NCBI RefSeq assembly: GCF_000377765.1 | Contig: NZ_KB898665.1 | Span: forward strand, 248,001-312,000 | Direction of reading: 5' to 3' | DNA: 64,000 nt | Source of the DNA: Gracilibacillus lacisalsi DSM 19029 | Lineage (GTDB): Bacteria; Bacillota; Bacilli; Bacillales; Amphibacillaceae | Shown: positions 55,584 to 63,679 of the stretch, piece by piece | Numbering within the stretch: position 1 is the first letter of the stretch | How the letters are laid out: every line of letters begins with the position of its first letter | Notes under the pieces: generated by a model | Databases searched by the model: none | Seen by the model: the letters and a program-made list of their open reading frames with translations, nothing else | What the model was told of the DNA's origin: nothing | Program-made: the position numbers and the translations under genes

Positions 55584-56819
55584 TTAGCGATTTATTACTT
55601 TATCCCACTCAGCATCTAAAGTTTCTAGTGCTGCTTCCTTATCCTTTTTAATAAGAAAGTCTTGTACCAGGTTTTCCGCTCCCATGCCAGCTGGATAGTA
55701 ATGATCAGGAAAGCTAGTTAAACGGTCTTCTTCAAAATTCACTTTAATTCCATCAAACACTGGATCTTCTTGGAATACTCCCTGAATGGCTGAGAATGCT
55801 TTTTGTTCTTCAATATAGCGCTGTGCTGTTTCTTGACTAGCCATAAACTCAATAAACTGCAATGCTTCTTCTTTATGATCTGTATCCTCATTAACAGTTA
55901 ACACTACATCGACACCAGACACTAAGTCGTTTTCTTCTGCTTCATTATTGGAAGGTAGTGCAAATGTTCCTAACTCCACATCAGGATTTGCTTTTACAAT
56001 CTCAGGAATTGCCCAGTTCCCTTGAATATAAAAGACCCCTTCACCATTAGCGAATGCCGTGTTACCGTCACTATAGCCAATTCCAAAGTTATCCGCATGT
56101 CCATAATCTAGTAACTCTAACATTCTATCAGCAACAACATTATATTCTTCTACCATTGTTACTTGTCCTGCATTTTTTCGCTCTGCAAAGTCGTCAGCAA
56201 CTAGGTTACCTGCAACACCATTCCATATTGGCATCGCTGTCCATGCTTCTTGTAGTGTAAAGTAAATTGGCGTTTCACCAGCTTCTTTTGCTGTCTCTAA
56301 TGCTGCAATAAACTCATCCCAAGTTTTTGGAATATCTATCCCTAATTCTTCTGCTTTTTCTTTGTTATAGATAACCGTATTGGCGTTTGTTGCATAAGGG
56401 ATTCCATATGCTCCTTCTTCCTCAGATCCTACTAACTGGCCAAGCATATCTACATAAGAAGATTGCACTTCTCCAAGAACCTCTGAATCAGTAAAGTCAT
56501 GGAATACACCAGCACGAGCTAATTCACCATAAGTGGCATTTCCGCCTAAAGACATAATATCTGGCAAATCATTCTTCGTTAATCTCGTTTTTATGACGGT
56601 TTCCGCTTCTGGCGGTGCTTCTAACTCGATATTGATATTTGGATTCTGTTCCTCAAATTCTTCAATTAACCCGTTATAAGTATCAATACTTTCAGATTTA
56701 TTGGAAAAAAGCTCTAATGTTACTTCTCCATCTCCACTTCCTCCATCAGAGCCACAACCAGTTAATAATAAAAACGTACCTAATCCAAGTGCAACTAATC
56801 CTTTTGTTATTTTTCTCAT
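55584..56819 (-). CDS. Sugar ABC transporter substrate-binding lipoprotein (CUT1)
   Basis: 411 residues. Signal peptide with lipobox LLTGC (Cys22), then a Gly/Ser/Asp linker. The extracellular solute-binding type 1 fold is shown by IPKTWDEFIAALETAKEAGETPIYFT, ANGEGVFYIQGNWAIPEI and KEEALQFIEFMASQETAQRYIEEQKAFSA. It captures an oligosaccharide, probably an isomalto- or malto-type sugar given the co-transcribed oligo-1,6-glucosidase. First gene of the operon, directly downstream of two LacI-type operators. GGAGGGTTAAGA precedes the ATG. Confidence 0.92.
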   Translation of the reverse strand: MRKITKGLVALGLGTFLLLTGCGSDGGSGDGEVTLELFSNKSESIDTYNGLIEEFEEQNPNINIELEAPPEAETVIKTRLTKNDLPDIMSLGGNATYGELARAGVFHDFTDSEVLGEVQSSYVDMLGQLVGSEEEGAYGIPYATNANTVIYNKEKAEELGIDIPKTWDEFIAALETAKEAGETPIYFTLQEAWTAMPIWNGVAGNLVADDFAERKNAGQVTMVEEYNVVADRMLELLDYGHADNFGIGYSDGNTAFANGEGVFYIQGNWAIPEIVKANPDVELGTFALPSNNEAEENDLVSGVDVVLTVNEDTDHKEEALQFIEFMASQETAQRYIEEQKAFSAIQGVFQEDPVFDGIKVNFEEDRLTSFPDHYYPAGMGAENLVQDFLIKKDKEAALETLDAEWDKVINR

Positions 56820-56845
56820 TCTTAACCCTCCATATATTATGATCT

Positions 56846-56867
56846 TTAACGTAAACGTTTACGTTAA
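56846..56867. promoter_or_regulatory. Operator 1 of the LacI-type regulator
   Basis: A perfect 22-bp palindrome with core GTAAACGTTTAC, centred at 56856.5, about 30 bases upstream of the binding-protein gene. The CG-centred core is typical of LacI/GalR operators. Confidence 0.85.
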
Positions 56868-56875
56868 ATGCGTGA

Positions 56876-56887
56876 GTAAACGTTTAC
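56876..56887. promoter_or_regulatory. Operator 2 of the LacI-type regulator
   Basis: GTAAACGTTTAC, a 12-bp palindrome centred 25 bp from operator 1, between the regulator stop and the operon. Confidence 0.82.
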
Positions 56888-56910
56888 GTTATGTGTAAAG
56901 GAACACGTTA

Positions 56911-57915
56911 TCACGATAGTTCCTTCACACTTTGTCTTTCTACTATTTCATGAGGAAATATACGACTTTCTACAGATCTATTTGATTCCATCATTTCAAA
57001 TACGAGTTCAGCTGATTTCTTTCCCATTTCTACTAAAGGCTGTGCGACAGTTGTTAAAGGTGGTGTACTCATTTCTGCTATTCTGAGATTATCATAGCCA
57101 ATTACCGACAACTGATCAGGTACATGGATGTTCATTTTATAAGCAGCTGAAAGGATACCTAATGCCACTTCATCACTGGCTGCAAAAACAGCCGTCATTT
57201 CCGGAAACTGGTCAATCAGTTTATGAAAACCATTTACGCCATCCTCAAAATTAAAGCCTTCTGTTACAATCCATTCATCTTTTACTGATAATTCATACGC
57301 TTTCATTGCTGCCATAAACCCATCAATCCTTGGTTGACCAGCTATGATGTCCCCTCTTCTCCCACTAATCATGCCAATTTTTCGATGACCTTTTTTAATT
57401 AGATATTCTGTTGCGCTGTATGCAGCACGACGGTCACTTACTTTGACATATGGTACAGGGAAATCAAAGGATTCAGTAGATAGCAGTACCATCGGTATAT
57501 CCATATCCTTAATGATTTGATAATAGTCTTTCTTAAGCACTTCACTCGTAAAGACGATACCATCGATCTGCTTTTCTTTTAATACTTGTAAGTATTGCCT
57601 CGTTTTTTGCCCTTGGGATTCCGTGTGACAAACGATGACACTAGAACCATAATCATGGGTAACATGTTCAATCCCACTAATGAACTCGGACATTAGCATA
57701 CTAGAAATCTCTGGAACTAATACTCCTATTGTATGAGTACGTTTACTAATTAATCCTCGAGCTAACCCGTTCGGATGATAACCAAGTTCTTGTATAACTT
57801 GTAGAACTTTTTGTTCTGTCTCTTTCGAATAGCCTGGTTTATTATTTACAATCCTTGAAACGGTTGCAATAGATACATTTGCTTTTTTGGCTACATCCTT
57901 AATTGTAATTGTCAT
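56911..57915 (-). CDS. LacI-family transcriptional repressor of the oligosaccharide operon
   Basis: 334 residues. The N-terminal helix-turn-helix is TIKDVAKKANVSIATVSRIVNNKPGYSKETEQKV with the hinge GLARGLISKRTHTIGVLVPEI. The periplasmic-binding-like domain fills residues 60-330 (VAFAASDEVALGILSAAYKMNI, MSTPPLTTVAQPLVEMGKKSAELVFEMM). It lies upstream of the transporter operon on the same strand with no terminator between, so read-through is possible. Its own promoter region carries operator 3, which implies autoregulation. The inducer is probably a maltose- or isomaltose-like sugar (inference). Confidence 0.92.
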   Translation of the reverse strand: MTITIKDVAKKANVSIATVSRIVNNKPGYSKETEQKVLQVIQELGYHPNGLARGLISKRTHTIGVLVPEISSMLMSEFISGIEHVTHDYGSSVIVCHTESQGQKTRQYLQVLKEKQIDGIVFTSEVLKKDYYQIIKDMDIPMVLLSTESFDFPVPYVKVSDRRAAYSATEYLIKKGHRKIGMISGRRGDIIAGQPRIDGFMAAMKAYELSVKDEWIVTEGFNFEDGVNGFHKLIDQFPEMTAVFAASDEVALGILSAAYKMNIHVPDQLSVIGYDNLRIAEMSTPPLTTVAQPLVEMGKKSAELVFEMMESNRSVESRIFPHEIVERQSVKELS

Positions 57916-57937
57916 GTTCGATACTCCTTCTAAACCC

Positions 57938-57951
57938 CGTAAACGTTTACG
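57938..57951. promoter_or_regulatory. Operator 3, before the LacI-type gene
   Basis: CGTAAACGTTTACG, 23 bases upstream of the regulator ATG, the same core as operators 1 and 2. Supports autoregulation. Confidence 0.82.
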
Positions 57952-58110
57952 TAAATTATAATAGCATGGAAAGAAAGGGATTTCAATATTAAATTTTGAA
58001 TTGTTTATTTTATCTTATTCTCCATATGCGTTTCACTAACTACTTCATCTATGCAACTTCAAACGTAGTAATTTGTTTTTGATATAAATTGCTTGAGTGT
58101 ATTTTACGTT

Positions 58111-58140
58111 TAAAAATGCATAGAGGTATGCCCTCTATGC
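58111..58140 (-). terminator. Terminator of the glnQ-type gene
   Basis: GCATAGAGG (58118-58126) pairs with CCTCTATGC (58132-58140); on the minus strand ATTTTTA follows. Located 26 bases after the ATPase stop. Confidence 0.82.
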
Positions 58141-58165
58141 GATTTGTTAACTGTCCTATTTAATT

Positions 58166-58894
58166 TTACAACACTTTCGACAAAAACGCTTGAGTTCTTT
58201 CGTTTTGCGGATGATTAAATAATTCATCTGGTGTTCCTTGTTCGACGATAAAACCTTCGTCCATAAAGATGACACGATCGGCAACTTCCTTGGCGAATCC
58301 CATTTCATGTGTCACAATAATCATCGTCATACCTTCTTCAGCCAAATCTTTCATAACCTGAAGGACTTCTCCGACCATTTCAGGGTCTAGAGCCGAAGTA
58401 GGCTCGTCAAACAACATAATGTGCGGTTCCATAGCTAAAGCACGAGCAATAGCTACCCGTTGTTTTTGCCCGCCAGACAAGTTATCAGGATATACCTCGG
58501 CTTTGTCTACCAATCCAACTTTATCAAGTAACTGTGTTCCTAATTCATTTGCTTCTGATTCTGTTTTGCCTTTTAATTTTTTTGGTCCCAACGTAATGTT
58601 TTCCATTACCGTCATATGTGGGAACAAATTGAATTGTTGGAACACCATTCCCATTCTTTGGCGCAACTCATTAATATTAGTTTTGGGAGCAGTAAGGTTG
58701 TCCCCTTCGATCAAAATATCGCCACCTGTTGGTTCCTCTAACAGGTTCATGCAACGTAAAAGTGTACTTTTCCCTGAACCTGAAGGACCGATAACACACA
58801 CTACTTCTTGTGATTGAACATCGATATTTATATCTTTCAGAACCTCTAACTTACCAAATGATTTCTTAAGATTTTGTACTTCAATCATTCTCAT
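58166..58894 (-). CDS. Polar amino acid ABC transporter ATPase (GlnQ type)
   Basis: 242 residues. Walker [11 protein letters not shown]-loop [16 protein letters not shown], signature [17 protein letters not shown], Walker [20 protein letters not shown] and switch His in IVTHEMGFA are all intact and characteristic of the PAAT (glutamine/glutamate/arginine/cystine) class. The ATG overlaps the permease stop (ATGA). It energises import through the permease at 58891. Substrate cannot be fixed by sequence. Confidence 0.92.
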   Translation of the reverse strand: MRMIEVQNLKKSFGKLEVLKDINIDVQSQEVVCVIGPSGSGKSTLLRCMNLLEEPTGGDILIEGDNLTAPKTNINELRQRMGMVFQQFNLFPHMTVMENITLGPKKLKGKTESEANELGTQLLDKVGLVDKAEVYPDNLSGGQKQRVAIARALAMEPHIMLFDEPTSALDPEMVGEVLQVMKDLAEEGMTMIIVTHEMGFAKEVADRVIFMDEGFIVEQGTPDELFNHPQNERTQAFLSKVL

Positions 58895-59544
58895 GCGACA
58901 TCTAATCTCCTTTCAAGCCAACGAGCGAATAGGCTTAATGAATAAATAATGACAAAATATAGTACTCCAACTGCGAATAATATTTCGAAAGCACGGTAAT
59001 TAGCTGCATAAATCGATTGGCCAGATAAAGTAAGCTCGGCTAACCCAATGGCAGAAAGGAGTGAAGTATCTTTAATACTTACAATAAATTGGTTGACAAT
59101 TGCGGGGATCATGCGCTTTATTGCTTGAGGTAAGATGATTAAACGCATCGTTTGTGCATAAGAAAAGCCAATTGTTCTTCCGGCTTCCATTTGTCCTTTA
59201 TCGATAGAATTTATTCCAGCACGGAAAATTTCGACTAAATAGGCTGCAGCATTGACCGTTATCGCAATCACACCTGCGGAAAACGCTGTTAAATCAATAT
59301 CGATTACACTTGGTAAACCAAAATAAATAAATAATATTTGGACGAGTAATGGTGTTCCACGAATGATATCTACAAAAGCAGTGGAAAATCCCCTTAAGAT
59401 TCTACTCTTTGTTATACTACATACACCTAATATCAATCCAATAAACATGGCAAGAATAAGTGATATAACTGTAATTTCTATTGTTACACCCATCCCTCTT
59501 AATAGAGTGGGTAATCCCTCAAGAATAACCTCTATAGTTTCCAT
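58891..59544 (-). CDS. Polar amino acid ABC transporter permease (GlnP/HisM type)
   Basis: 217 residues from the ATG at 59544 (AGAGGGAT upstream). A longer frame to 59646 is open but runs through the repeat element and is not coding. About five helices, with the permease segment [26 protein letters not shown] and the loop [29 protein letters not shown]. One permease gene means a homodimer. It is separated from the binding protein gene by 319 bases holding a terminator and a repeat element. Confidence 0.9.
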   Translation of the reverse strand: METIEVILEGLPTLLRGMGVTIEITVISLILAMFIGLILGVCSITKSRILRGFSTAFVDIIRGTPLLVQILFIYFGLPSVIDIDLTAFSAGVIAITVNAAAYLVEIFRAGINSIDKGQMEAGRTIGFSYAQTMRLIILPQAIKRMIPAIVNQFIVSIKDTSLLSAIGLAELTLSGQSIYAANYRAFEILFAVGVLYFVIIYSLSLFARWLERRLDVA

Positions 59545-59560
59545 AATAACTGGTATCCCT

Positions 59561-59809
59561 CTTTCTTTTAGAAAAGCGCAGAGCGTCCATTTAGAAACGT
59601 AGTGACTGGAGTGAATCAACTGAGATAAAGGAATCACGGTGAGCAAGTGACGCGATGATGACTTTCACCTAAAGGTATAAGTGCGACTAAGCCTCTGGTT
59701 TCACCAATCGGCAAGTCTTCTTTATCGTAGGGCGATTCGTGAAGTCGCCTAGTTTCTGGGCGCTCGGAGCTAGACATCTACGCTAATTTTATACTTTCTT
59801 TTAGAAAAG
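59561..59809. repeat. Repeat element flanked by a 16-bp direct duplication, between the SBP and permease genes
   Basis: CTTTCTTTTAGAAAAG occurs at 59561-59576 and again at 59794-59809. Between the copies lie about 217 bases with end segments GAGCGTCC (59581) and GGGCGCTC (59759-59766), and internal 'gtgcgactaagcctctgg...ggcgattcgtgaagtcgcc' that I recall as part of a recurring Bacillaceae intergenic repeat. Direct duplication at both ends suggests insertion into an older, shorter spacer, where the left copy still forms part of the permease leader. Confidence 0.7.
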
Positions 59810-59836
59810 GTGTGACAAGAAGCGCCACACCTTTTT
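59805..59836 (-). terminator. Terminator of the amino acid SBP gene
   Basis: AAAAGGTGTG (59805-59814) pairs with CACACCTTTT (59826-59835); minus-strand tail TTTTCTAAAAG. It begins 28 bases after the SBP stop and overlaps the right copy of the 16-bp duplication. Confidence 0.78.
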
Positions 59837-59863
59837 ATTGAATCATAATTTTTACGTTAATGA

Positions 59864-60667
59864 TTATTCAGAAAAATATTCGCTATAAAGCTCGTCAAAC
59901 TCACCACTATCTTTGAGCTCTTGAAGACCTGTGTTGATTTTTTCTACTAGTTCTTCACTTCCTTTAGAAATGGCTACTCCATAGTCCTCACTTGGATACT
60001 TATCACCAACTAAGCGAAGTTCTGAATCTTCGCCATCCTGGTTGATTTTATAGGCAACACTAGGATAATCATTAATGACCGCATCGGCATTACCGTTTTC
60101 TAATTCCATATACATGGTCGCATCGTCTTGCAGTTTCGTTACCTCACCGTTATATTCTTCAGCCAGTTCGTTGGCTAATTCTAAACTGGATGTCCCTTGT
60201 TTTGCTACAATGGTTTTGCCTTCTAAATCTGCTTCTTCTTCAATATCACTATCTTCTAACGTAATTAAAGATAAACCAGATTCAAAATATGGATCGGAGA
60301 AATGGACAACTTCTAAACGATCCTCTCTAATTCCGATAGCTGATACGGCTGCGTCGACTTGATTCGCTTGAAGTGCTGGGATAATACCATCAAATTTCAT
60401 GATCTCCCAGTTAACAGCCAAATCTGCCTTCTCAGCAATCGCCTCCACTAGCTCTACGTCAAAACCAGTTAATTCATCATCTACTTTATATTCAAATGGT
60501 GGATAGTCTTGCACCACAGCAACGGTAATCTCTTCTTTTGCTTCATCCGAAGCGTTACTATTATCTTCGTCACCTGTTCCACACCCTGCTAATGCAAATG
60601 CAATAATACCAACTAAAGCAATCATGACGATTTTATTAGCAAATGTGTCCTTCTTTTGTTTATTCAT
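59864..60667 (-). CDS. Polar amino acid ABC transporter substrate-binding lipoprotein
   Basis: 267 residues from the ATG at 60667 (GGGAGG ten bases upstream). Signal peptide with lipobox FALAGC, followed by an acidic Asp/Asn/Ser linker. Type 3 solute-binding domain: VVQDYPPFEYKVDDELTGFDVELVEAIAEKA, LQANQVDAAVSAIGIREDRLEVVHFSDPYFESGLSLIT and NADAVINDYPSVAYKI. The Arg (R in IREDR) and Asp (in VINDY) that bind the amino acid are present. It belongs with the permease and ATPase that follow after the terminator and repeat. Confidence 0.91.
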   Translation of the reverse strand: MNKQKKDTFANKIVMIALVGIIAFALAGCGTGDEDNSNASDEAKEEITVAVVQDYPPFEYKVDDELTGFDVELVEAIAEKADLAVNWEIMKFDGIIPALQANQVDAAVSAIGIREDRLEVVHFSDPYFESGLSLITLEDSDIEEEADLEGKTIVAKQGTSSLELANELAEEYNGEVTKLQDDATMYMELENGNADAVINDYPSVAYKINQDGEDSELRLVGDKYPSEDYGVAISKGSEELVEKINTGLQELKDSGEFDELYSEYFSE

Positions 60668-61034
60668 CAAGAATAAGCCTCCCACAAAAATTATTTGTTA
60701 TCAAACGACTCTATCTATTTTATCGATATATTTAGATAGATCCAAATTACAATAATATTTGTTTATCATGATATGTTCATGTTTAGTCAGTTATGATGAT
60801 TTATATGGTAGATTTTGCAGATATCCTCAGAGAGAGTTAGATATACTGGCATATCCTCTAATATTGAAGTAGGAGTAGGTATAACGTTTTCTCATATTTT
60901 ACTTTATAAAGAAATACTATTAAAGAAAGTGGTGATAGTGAATAACACGGTTAGATTCACTAAATGCTCTAAGTTTACTATTATTAACAAAATGGATACA
61001 ATAATTGCAAAAGGGAGAGGGAGAGTGATAGTAA
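60668..61034. other. Divergent intergenic region between the SBP gene and pepF
   Basis: About 370 AT-rich bases. A frame from 60815 overlaps the pepF start region but has no ribosome site or protein-like make-up. I looked for a T-box or riboswitch upstream of the SBP gene and saw none; the promoters could not be placed. Confidence 0.4.
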
Positions 61035-62840
61035 ATGAAATATATGAATACCTGGAACCTAGAAACAATTTTCACTGGCGGTACGAAATCCCAGGAACTA
61101 CAAACGAAATTAACCGATATACATAAACATATAAATGAATACCAATCACTATTAACTAAATGGAATCATCGCCCAAAAACAGTAGATACATTTAAAACAA
61201 TCTTAGATAAACAAGAGACTATTGAAAATGGATTATCCCAAGCTGCGACCTTTGTACAAATGTGGCATGATGCTTATATGAATGATGAACATGCCAATGT
61301 TGTAAAAGGACAAATTATGGAGCTGTATAGTGAGGTACAAAAGGCTACCAACACCTTTACGAAACAAATAGTTGAAATTGCAGAGGATGATTGGCAGCAA
61401 CTATTAGAAGATAAAGATTTAAGTGAAGTTGCTTTTGCCTTAAATGAAATACGGAATAAAGGAAAACGTCTACTATCTGAAGACGAAGAAGAGCTAATTG
61501 CAGAGCTGAATAAAGATGGTTTGGCAGCATGGAGCGATTTATATGATACAGTCGTTTCGATTATGACGATTCCATTTACGGATTATAAAGGGAACACTAC
61601 CGAACTATCTGTAGGCCAAGCAATGAATAGAATGTATGCTGATCCAGATCCTAAAGTGAGGAAGCAAATATTTGAAAATTGGGAAACGGCCTGGTCGAAG
61701 AATGGTCCCATTTTTGCTGATATTTTAAATCATTTAGATGGCTATCGGATTACATTACAAAACAAACATCAATATCAACACCACTTAGAAGAGCCTTTAG
61801 AATATAATCGGATGACCGAAGATTCTCTAAATGCGATGTGGTCAGCTGTTGCCAATAATAAGCAGCCATTCCTTGATTTTATCAGTCAAAAGGCAAAGCT
61901 ATTAGGTATGGAGAAACTAGGTTGGCAGGATGTTGATGCTCCAATTGCTTTAGGTGATGTGAAGCCAACCGATTTTACATATGATCAAGCTTGTGACTTT
62001 GTCATTGATAACTTTGCCTCCTTTGGTCCAAAACTTGCTGATTTCGCCAAGCATGCATTAGAAAATCGTTGGGTCGAGGCCGAGAATAGACCAAATAAGC
62101 GACCGGGTGGATATTGTACGAGTCTGCCAGAGTTCAATGAATCACGTATTTTTATGACATTTACTGGTTCATCCTCTGATACAAGTACTTTAGCACATGA
62201 ATTAGGTCATGCATTCCATAGCTATGTGATGAAAGATCTGCCAGCATTGAATCGAAACTATGCCATGAACGTCGCAGAAACAGCTAGTACGTTTGCAGAA
62301 ACAATTATTAATAACGCAACGATTAAAAACGCAAAGACTGAGGAAGAAAAGATCGCATTATTAAACACGAAACTAGAAAATGCTACAGCCATGTTCATGA
62401 ACATTCATGCTCGTTTCTTATTTGAAAACGCCTTTTATCAAGAACGCGCCAACGGTGTTGTGTCGGAAAAACGATTAAATGAATTAATGGTAGAAGCACA
62501 GAAGGAAGCATATGGGGATAGCTTAGCTAACTACCATCCACACTTCTGGAGTAGTAAGTTGCACTTCTTTATTGATGATATACCATTCTACAACTTCCCC
62601 TATACATTCGGATTCTTATTCAGCTTAGGCATCTATGCGAAATACTTAGAATCCCCTGAAGGCTTCGAAGATAGATATATTGCCTTATTACGTGATACTG
62701 GGTCAAGGAAGGTGGAAGACCTTGCAAAGAAACATCTTGGTGCGGATATTACGAAAGAAGATTTTTGGGCAGCTGGTATTCAATTAATGGCGAAGGATGC
62801 TGAAGAATTTATGCGATTAACAGAGAAGATCGAGCATTAA
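61035..62840 (+). CDS. pepF: Oligoendopeptidase F, M3 family
   Basis: 601 residues, the usual PepF length. The zinc motif HELGH is at 388-392 in TSTLAHELGHAFHSYVM, with the third ligand Glu in NVAETASTFAETI. GGYCTSLPEFNESRIFMTFTGSS is also typical. No signal peptide, so it works in the cytoplasm on peptides of roughly 7-17 residues. GGGAGAGTGATAG lies upstream. It is a single gene with a hairpin behind it and a convergent Crp-type gene beyond. Confidence 0.92.
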   Translation: MKYMNTWNLETIFTGGTKSQELQTKLTDIHKHINEYQSLLTKWNHRPKTVDTFKTILDKQETIENGLSQAATFVQMWHDAYMNDEHANVVKGQIMELYSEVQKATNTFTKQIVEIAEDDWQQLLEDKDLSEVAFALNEIRNKGKRLLSEDEEELIAELNKDGLAAWSDLYDTVVSIMTIPFTDYKGNTTELSVGQAMNRMYADPDPKVRKQIFENWETAWSKNGPIFADILNHLDGYRITLQNKHQYQHHLEEPLEYNRMTEDSLNAMWSAVANNKQPFLDFISQKAKLLGMEKLGWQDVDAPIALGDVKPTDFTYDQACDFVIDNFASFGPKLADFAKHALENRWVEAENRPNKRPGGYCTSLPEFNESRIFMTFTGSSSDTSTLAHELGHAFHSYVMKDLPALNRNYAMNVAETASTFAETIINNATIKNAKTEEEKIALLNTKLENATAMFMNIHARFLFENAFYQERANGVVSEKRLNELMVEAQKEAYGDSLANYHPHFWSSKLHFFIDDIPFYNFPYTFGFLFSLGIYAKYLESPEGFEDRYIALLRDTGSRKVEDLAKKHLGADITKEDFWAAGIQLMAKDAEEFMRLTEKIEH

Positions 62841-62860
62841 TTCATTTATCGTTTTGCATT

Positions 62861-62890
62861 TAGTGGAGATATATACTTGTATCTCCACTA
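62861..62890. terminator. Hairpin between the convergent pepF and Crp-type genes
   Basis: 11-bp perfect stem TAGTGGAGATA (62861-62871) with TATCTCCACTA (62880-62890). There is no clear T tract on either side, so terminator function is only probable. Confidence 0.5.
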
Positions 62891-62928
62891 TGTATCATTC
62901 TTACTAAGGTTTGCGTATTTCCTCTTCT

Positions 62929-63597
62929 CTAATTGTGCAAAACTTGGGCAAGTTCTTTTAAAGAATGGTACTGTCTAATTTGATAGTTCCTTCCTTCTTT
63001 ATTTAAGTATCCTTTATCACAAAATTGTCTCAGCACATGCTGCAGGTGTCTGTAGGATACTCCTAAATAATCACAAACTGTAACATGTCTTTCCTTATAA
63101 ACCCCTTGATCGGCGGTTTGCAAAATAAAATCAGCCAGCCTGTTTTCCAATGGGAATGCTAAGCTTTGTGTATACTTAGCCGCCATCTCTGTTGCCTTTA
63201 CACTTAAAAACTTGGTTAATTCACGTAGAAATTTCGCATCTTCGAGCAATTGTTTGCGATAGTAATAGATCGGAAGTGCAAAACAAATCGTCTTCGTTGA
63301 AGCTTGAATCCCTTTTGTATAATAGACATCATGTAATAACTCCATTTCCCCAATGTATTCATTGGCATTGATAAAATTTATTAATGATACCTTTCCATTT
63401 TGATGGGTTATGTAAATCTTTGCTTTCCCCTCGATTACATAGAAAAGAAAATCTGGTCTCATGCTTTCTTGAATAATCCAATCATTACGTTGATATTCAT
63501 GTACTTCGATAAAGTCCTCCACTGAAAAGGAAAATAAATGCGCAATAGAGTGCTCTTCTAAATAAACCTGCTTTTTCTTCCCTTTATATTTTTTCAT
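62929..63597 (-). CDS. Crp/Fnr-family regulator, YeiL-like
   Basis: 222 residues. A cyclic-nucleotide-binding-like domain (about 15-130) contains YQRNDWIIQESMRPDFLFYVIEGKAKIYITHQNGKVSLINF and the C-terminal helix-turn-helix is VCDYLGVSYRHLQHVLRQFCDKGYL. The wording of the N-terminal domain is like YeiL-type Crp proteins. GAGGTGAATAG precedes the ATG. It is divergent from the MFS gene at 63680, and two palindromes lie between the genes, so it probably controls that gene. Confidence 0.83.
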   Translation of the reverse strand: MKKYKGKKKQVYLEEHSIAHLFSFSVEDFIEVHEYQRNDWIIQESMRPDFLFYVIEGKAKIYITHQNGKVSLINFINANEYIGEMELLHDVYYTKGIQASTKTICFALPIYYYRKQLLEDAKFLRELTKFLSVKATEMAAKYTQSLAFPLENRLADFILQTADQGVYKERHVTVCDYLGVSYRHLQHVLRQFCDKGYLNKEGRNYQIRQYHSLKELAQVLHN

Positions 63598-63615
63598 CTA
63601 TTCACCTCAAAATAA

Positions 63616-63657
63616 GAGATATCTCCTATTATTTCTTTATACCTCCATGATATCATG
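63616..63657. promoter_or_regulatory. Two palindromes between the YeiL-like gene and the MFS gene
   Basis: GAGATATCTC at 63616-63625 and CATGATATCATG at 63646-63657, both perfect and sharing the GATATC core, with centres 31 bp (about three helical turns) apart. They fill the short divergent gap. A repressor operator is the simplest reading. Confidence 0.5.
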
Positions 63658-63679
63658 CATTTCATGAGGAGGATATATA

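Noticed and set aside
59545-59863. Riboswitch or T-box leader for the amino acid permease
   Set aside because: No T-box sequence or specifier-like structure; the stretch is explained by a terminator and a dispersed repeat.
60815-61126. 103-codon frame overlapping the start of pepF
   Set aside because: Overlaps pepF in another frame, lacks a ribosome site and shows no domain-like sequence.
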